Source: Planctomycetota bacterium
GTDB taxonomy: Bacteria; Planctomycetota; Phycisphaerae; WQYP01
DNA length: 10,028 bases
Assembly: GCA_021805585.1 (NCBI GenBank)
Contig: JAJZEY010000491.1
Coordinates: forward strand, 1 to 10,028
Reading direction: 5' to 3'
How positions within the stretch are numbered: the stretch's first letter is position 1; each line of letters begins with the position of its first letter. Under the pieces are notes generated by a model. That model was not told the origin of the DNA and ran no database searches. It saw nothing but the letters and a program-made list of their open reading frames with translations. Position numbers and translations under genes: made by a program. Below are positions 6,426-10,028 of the stretch, piece after piece.

Positions 6426-7316
6426 ATGTGCACGTACAGGGATCGCCTGGTTTTAAATGCGGGAAATGCGGCAAGCCATTCCCCGGTGGCCCCGGTGGCC
6501 GTTCCACGTCGGCAGCGTGGATTTACACTTATCGAATTACTGGTAGTGATAAGCATTATCGGCCTGCTGATCTCGCTGCTGCTGCCGGCCCTGGCCAGCG
6601 CCCAGAAAGTGGCCCGCGAAACGTTGTGCGCTTCCAATATGCGGCAACTGGTTATTGGCGAAACAATATATTCCTCCGAATATGACGGTTCAGGCACACC
6701 CTTCTGTGCGGACGGATACAAGGACTGGACATGGTCCACACGTTTCTGGGAATCGCTCCTGATGCCCATGGTAAATAATCAGGCGAAGATTTTTGTCTGT
6801 CCACAACTGATTATTGATGGCAATGTCGTCACCTATTACAGTTGGGACAGATTTACCTACAACCCACAGAGGTACCCTTATCGCAGTGTCATGATCAATG
6901 CCTATTTATCGTCCGTCACGCTGCCGGACGGCCAAGGAGTCGTATCCCCCAATGGCAACTGGGGACCCACACCAAAGCCCTGGCCGCTGGCGACGGTGCA
7001 GGCACCCTCTTCGGTGCCGTATATTTCCGAACTTTCAACGGCGTGGCCCAACCAGATTGCCGGCTGGCCATACGGGCGATCCGGAGAAACCTATTTTAAC
7101 TCCACCGCGAACCTTCAGTACAACCATTTTGTGATGCCAACCGGTGGCACATTCATCGGCTGGGGAGGAAATCGCTATCCGGATACGAGTGGCGTGGATA
7201 ATATCGGATTCGTTGATGGGCATGTGGATGGGGTGAGAATTTCGATGACCTCCAATGCGCAAGGTAAGAATGTACAATACACCACCAGTGAATATTTACG
7301 GTTTACGCCGCAATAG
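6426..7316 (+). CDS. Prepilin-type N-terminal cleavage/methylation protein (type II secretion pseudopilin-like)
   Basis: The 296-residue product has a class III (prepilin) signal: a long leader of 32 residues ending in RRQRG, then FTLIELLVVISIIGLLISLL. Prepilin peptidase would cut after Gly32 and methylate Phe33; Glu37 is the conserved fifth residue. The hydrophobic helix (about 33-58) would anchor the protein and pack into a pseudopilus. The rest is a large periplasmic or surface domain with NMRQL after the helix, aromatic-rich segments, and a C-terminal FVDGHVDG. This resembles the end of the H-X9-DG families (DUF1559 and relatives) that are greatly expanded in Planctomycetes, but the His nine residues before DG is Thr here. 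The partner gene at 7448 follows after 131 bases with no clear terminator, so the two may be co-transcribed. Role is probably assembly of a surface filament or secretion; the specific function is unknown. Confidence 0.88.
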   Translation: MCTYRDRLVLNAGNAASHSPVAPVAVPRRQRGFTLIELLVVISIIGLLISLLLPALASAQKVARETLCASNMRQLVIGETIYSSEYDGSGTPFCADGYKDWTWSTRFWESLLMPMVNNQAKIFVCPQLIIDGNVVTYYSWDRFTYNPQRYPYRSVMINAYLSSVTLPDGQGVVSPNGNWGPTPKPWPLATVQAPSSVPYISELSTAWPNQIAGWPYGRSGETYFNSTANLQYNHFVMPTGGTFIGWGGNRYPDTSGVDNIGFVDGHVDGVRISMTSNAQGKNVQYTTSEYLRFTPQ

Positions 7317-7345
7317 TCCGGCATGGTGTTTACAATTTCCCCCAA

Positions 7346-7413
7346 GCCCGCGCCGGGCCAAGAAAGAATTCGCGGCAAACTTCTTCTTTCGGCTGCGGAG
7401 AATTTCCCGCAGC
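7346..7413 (+). other. Run of inverted repeats between pseudopilin and partner gene
   Basis: Three inverted repeats follow one another in the 131-base gap: GCCCG/CGGGC (7346-7350, 7354-7358), GAAAGAA/TTCTTTC (about 7362-7368, 7384-7390) and GCTGCGG/CCGCAGC (7392-7398, 7407-7413). None is followed by a T run, so they do not look like an intrinsic terminator. They may be an RNA processing or translation-control element, or a protective structure for the upstream message. Confidence 0.35.
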
Positions 7414-7447
7414 AGCCGGCTGAGGCACAAAAGGAGTTGAAAGTATT

Positions 7448-7960
7448 ATGTTTCGCCTGAATATCCCCGAAATAAGGCAGTTTGCGGTCGCGCCAAAAAA
7501 TATTGTGCTTATCGGTATCGCCATCGTGCTGCTGCTGGCCAGCTATGCTGTTGACGTCTATTTTGGCCGAACGGCTGTTCCCAGGTCCGAGACTTATTTT
7601 TATTCAACGACTAATGGACGGACGTTTTTCAGTTCCAATAATATTCAGATTCCACCGTTTCAGGTGAACGGCAAAAAGGCGGCCGAGGCCGGAGTGTTTG
7701 TGAATGCACGTGGCAAGCCCGTTGTCGCGTATGTCTATTCGTACGCGACAAGGGGACAGGAAATTCTACGGGGCCTGCCGATGGTGGCCGGGCGTATAGT
7801 GGATAACAGTGAGATTCGCATCCAGGCGTCAAGGTATTGTTTTGTGCGCAGGCCGGGAGCGAAGAAATGGGTGCCATGGAATTCGCCCGCCGGCCAGAAG
7901 ATTGTTGGGGCGGTGGATCCAGTGACCGGCAAAGCGCTTCGCGTTTATCGTGGGAATTAG
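7448..7960 (+). CDS. Small single-pass membrane protein, partner of the pseudopilin
   Basis: The 170-residue product has a short cytoplasmic N-terminus, one membrane helix (about 18-38, IVLIGIAIVLLLASYAV) and an exported domain of about 130 residues. GGAG at 7433-7436 lies 11 bases before the ATG. Segments such as SETYFYSTTNGRTFF, IPPFQVNGKKA and the C-terminal PGAKKWVPW with SPAG match my memory of a conserved uncharacterised planctomycete family (a Tyr-rich motif, then NGR/DGK-F, then a KW-SPEG-like end), often coded next to prepilin-type proteins. No enzyme motif is visible. Its position after a pseudopilin suggests a membrane-anchored helper of that system, but this is inference. Assignment to a named domain family is not possible from sequence alone. 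Confidence 0.8.
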   Translation: MFRLNIPEIRQFAVAPKNIVLIGIAIVLLLASYAVDVYFGRTAVPRSETYFYSTTNGRTFFSSNNIQIPPFQVNGKKAAEAGVFVNARGKPVVAYVYSYATRGQEILRGLPMVAGRIVDNSEIRIQASRYCFVRRPGAKKWVPWNSPAGQKIVGAVDPVTGKALRVYRGN

Positions 7961-8157
7961 GCCTATATTCCTGATGGCACCGGATGGTGAGGCGTATTAT
8001 GAAAATCGGATATTTTGTGACGACAAATTTGCCGACGCCATCTAACCCGACAATAAAATCAAACGGACCGCGTTGGACAAAAGCCACTCTGTAGATTGGC
8101 AAACCGGGTGATTTGGGGCACGTTACAGGACAAATTCGATAATAGTAAGGAACCGAC

Positions 8158-9171
8158 ATGCTACCAGCGGAAAGAATTCGTTTTGGCCATTATGCTTCGA
8201 TTGGGTTGGCCGGTTTGTTGTTTTGTGCAATCGCCGGGCTTGCAAGTGGTGCGGGCGTGATACGGCCGGAAGCCCGCTGGCTGGACAACCGGGGACGCAT
8301 TATTCAGGCACACGGCGGGTGTATTTTGCGGCAAGGCCGATGGTACTATCTGTTTGGTGAAGATCGCTCCCGGCAAAACAACCCGAAAGAACGTTATGTG
8401 GGGTGTTATCGTTCGACGGATCTGGTGCATTGGCGGTTCCGGAACAAAGTGGTTCAACTGCGAAAACCCGCCGGGCTTCGTGGCGACTGGATTCTGGAAC
8501 GGCCCAAGGTATTTTACAACCGGGCGACCCGGAAGTTTGTGATGTATGCACATATAGATGCGAATCATTACAGTCTGGCTGAAGTTGCGGTATTTGTCTG
8601 CAATACCGTGGATGGCAACTATCGCTATGTTCGGCGATTCCGGCCATTGGGGCACCAGAGTCGCGACATCGGACAGTATACGGACCGCCAAGGGCGGGCG
8701 TATCTGTTATTTGAAGACCGCCCTTTCGGCTTTCGGATTGCGGAATTATCCGCAAATGACCTGGCGGTGAAGAAGCAGATATGCCTGATACCGATGCACC
8801 TTGAGGGGCTTGGCCTGGTGCATTATCACGGCTTGTATTATGTCATCGGTTCGCATCTGACAGGCTGGAGAGCCAACCCGGATGTGTATGCGACGGCAAA
8901 ATCCATGACCGGGCCATGGTCGACATTCCGCAACATCGCGCCACCCAAAACCAATACGTATGGGTCGCAATCCGGATTTTTGCTGAAAATCAGCGGCACA
9001 AAACGGACCACGGTGATTTATTTGGGAGATATCTGGCATCCAAGACACCTATGGAATTCGCGCTACTTGTGGATGCCATTGGACATTGGCCACGGCCACC
9101 TGCGCCTGCCCCCACCGGCCAACTGGAAAATCAATCTTCACACCGGTCAGGCACGTATTCAACGGCCATAG
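8158..9171 (+). CDS. Secreted GH43-like glycosidase, exo-beta-1,3-galactanase type
   Basis: The 337-residue product has a signal peptide (hydrophobic 13-30, cut near SGA) and then a single five-bladed beta-propeller domain. Motifs in order: IQAHGG (49-54), GRWYYLFGED (60-69), CYRSTDLVHWRF (83-94), ERPKVFYN (114-121), SRD (168-170), HLEG with Glu216, GSQSG with Gln271, and SRYLWMPL (301-308). IQAHGG replaces the segment where most GH43 enzymes carry the Asp base. This pattern, with ERPKV and SQ, is that of GH43 subfamilies 24 and 34; characterised subfamily 24 members are exo-beta-1,3-galactanases, reported to use a Gln in place of the Asp base. Glu216 is the likely acid. AAGGAA at 8147-8152 precedes the ATG by 5 bases. 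Beside a GH51 arabinofuranosidase this points to arabinogalactan. A beta-galactosidase or galactofuranosidase is the alternative. Confidence 0.85.
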   Translation: MLPAERIRFGHYASIGLAGLLFCAIAGLASGAGVIRPEARWLDNRGRIIQAHGGCILRQGRWYYLFGEDRSRQNNPKERYVGCYRSTDLVHWRFRNKVVQLRKPAGLRGDWILERPKVFYNRATRKFVMYAHIDANHYSLAEVAVFVCNTVDGNYRYVRRFRPLGHQSRDIGQYTDRQGRAYLLFEDRPFGFRIAELSANDLAVKKQICLIPMHLEGLGLVHYHGLYYVIGSHLTGWRANPDVYATAKSMTGPWSTFRNIAPPKTNTYGSQSGFLLKISGTKRTTVIYLGDIWHPRHLWNSRYLWMPLDIGHGHLRLPPPANWKINLHTGQARIQRP

Positions 9172-9352
9172 GGCGCGGTCAAACCCGCCAATCAGGATTG
9201 CCGGTTCGCTGGCCGCAGAGGGGTGGTGGGCATAAGGCCGGTTGTCGTAAAATGATATAAATTAGACGCAAATGGATATAGATTTTATTTCTGGGGAGTG
9301 CATAATAACATGACGAGGATTTTAACGACTTTGGAAGTTAAAGGCGAAATAG

Positions 9353-10028
9353 ATGGTAACGACAGGCAAAGCAACCGGATTCACCGGGATTTTTGCGGCC
9401 ATAGCAACCGGACTTGCGGCGGCGTTGACGGTTGGGGCCGGCCAAATTCAGGCTGCGGCCGCCGCTCCGACGGCGAAACATTTGGCGGACCAGATCATTT
9501 TTGGAAACGCCGCCTCGGACCGGGCGCATCATCTGGTTTTGCATAACGGGAAATTCATTGTGGGTGGATTGCATCAGACCGCATTGCGGCTGCAACCGCA
9601 TTCCCCGCCGCAGGACGACGGCGGCTATGCAACGCTGACCATGCGTGTTAACCCCAACCGGCGCAATTATGTTACGTGCCAGTTCTGGGGATCGGATTAC
9701 GGTTTGGAACGCGGACGGCTGATTCTTTCATGCAATGGCCAGCAAGTGGGTTATCAGGTGCAGGGAGATTACAACACGCTTAACGGCGCGGAAAATGCGC
9801 CGCCGGTGGCACCATTTCGCAGGCGATTTTACTACGTTACCACCCCCCTGCCGCGGCGTATGACGCGCCATCAGACCACAGTAAAGCTGAAAATTCAGGC
9901 CATTGGACGGGAATGGCCCTATGGTGGCAACTGGAAGCAATATCAGTATGTCATGCCCAAAGCCAGCCTGGGAATGTATCGGCTGTTTATCGGCACGGAT
10001 GGCTTTTTCACGCCGTCGCAAAACGATC
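9353..10028 (+). CDS. Secreted protein of unassigned function, 5' part
   Basis: The frame is open from ATG 9353 to the window edge, giving 225 codons with no stop, so the gene continues beyond the window. AAAGG at 9340-9344 sits 8 bases before the ATG. An Ala/Gly-rich signal peptide spans residues 1 to about 38 (cut near AAAAA). The mature part looks like a beta-rich domain: an N-terminal FGNAASDRAHHL, then YATLTMRVNPNRRNYVTCQF, WGSD, GRLILSCNGQQVGYQ, FYYVTTPLP followed by MT, and YRLFIGTDGFF near the edge. This order (SxxAH, NY-W-GSD, CxGxQVGY, TTPLP-MT, TDGFF) matches my recollection of a large uncharacterised secreted family found in polysaccharide-degradation regions of Verrucomicrobia, Bacteroidota and actinomycetes. 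The catalytic part, if any, would lie outside the window. An ATG at 9310 is in another frame and gives a shadow product of low complexity. Confidence 0.8.
   Translation, partial: MVTTGKATGFTGIFAAIATGLAAALTVGAGQIQAAAAAPTAKHLADQIIFGNAASDRAHHLVLHNGKFIVGGLHQTALRLQPHSPPQDDGGYATLTMRVNPNRRNYVTCQFWGSDYGLERGRLILSCNGQQVGYQVQGDYNTLNGAENAPPVAPFRRRFYYVTTPLPRRMTRHQTTVKLKIQAIGREWPYGGNWKQYQYVMPKASLGMYRLFIGTDGFFTPSQND

Noticed and set aside
7961..8157. Gene or RNA between the small membrane protein and the GH43-like gene
   Set aside because: Only very short frames such as a 15-residue one from 8000 are present and no clear hairpin, tRNA or terminator is visible.
9298..9546. An 82-residue frame overlapping the last gene, starting near 9310
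   Set aside because: It is a shifted frame of the secreted protein gene, with low-complexity Gly/Arg content, and the frame from 9353 has a signal peptide and stays open to the window end.

Overview
The window looks like planctomycete DNA, most likely from the class Phycisphaerae. The signs are a PEP-CTERM sorting tail, a prepilin-type protein whose C-terminus resembles the H-X9-DG families, a small membrane-anchored protein of the kind found beside such pseudopilins, and secreted polysaccharide-degrading enzymes with signal peptides. This placement is inferred from gene content; there is no rRNA or other marker gene. All recognisable genes are on the + strand. I see no tRNA, CRISPR array, transposase or integrase.

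Layout: (1) 1-410, the 3' end of a PEP-CTERM protein, followed by a strong terminator at 551-594. (2) 630-3023, a GH51 alpha-L-arabinofuranosidase copy broken by two stop codons and two frameshifts. (3) 3024-3486, a gap holding a hairpin, what looks like the tail of a second, decayed PEP-CTERM gene, and a strong terminator. (4) 3487-5934, an intact 815-residue GH51 paralogue with signal peptide, lectin-like domain, CBM-like domain, TIM barrel and C-terminal beta-sandwich, ended by a near-perfect palindromic terminator. (5) 6017-6425, a gap of about 400 bases with possible structured leader RNA. (6) 6426-7316, a pseudopilin-like protein, and 7448-7960, a small single-pass membrane protein. (7) 8158-9171, a secreted GH43-like enzyme of the type that lacks the usual N-terminal Asp base, closest by motif to exo-beta-1,3-galactanases. 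(8) 9353 to the window end, the 5' part of a secreted protein of unassigned function.

Taken together this reads as a polysaccharide utilisation region. GH51 enzymes remove alpha-L-arabinofuranosyl side chains, and GH43 subfamily 24-like enzymes strip galactose from beta-1,3-galactan backbones, so arabinogalactan (type II, as in plant or algal arabinogalactan proteins) is a reasonable substrate guess. The pseudopilin and its partner may help surface attachment or secretion, but nothing in the sequence proves a link.

The most notable features are the tandem GH51 pair, one intact and one decayed, which share an unusually identical block suggesting gene conversion; the repeated order PEP-CTERM tail, terminator, GH51; and the last gene, which is open to the window edge. 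I did not find a clearly new defence or mobile system.
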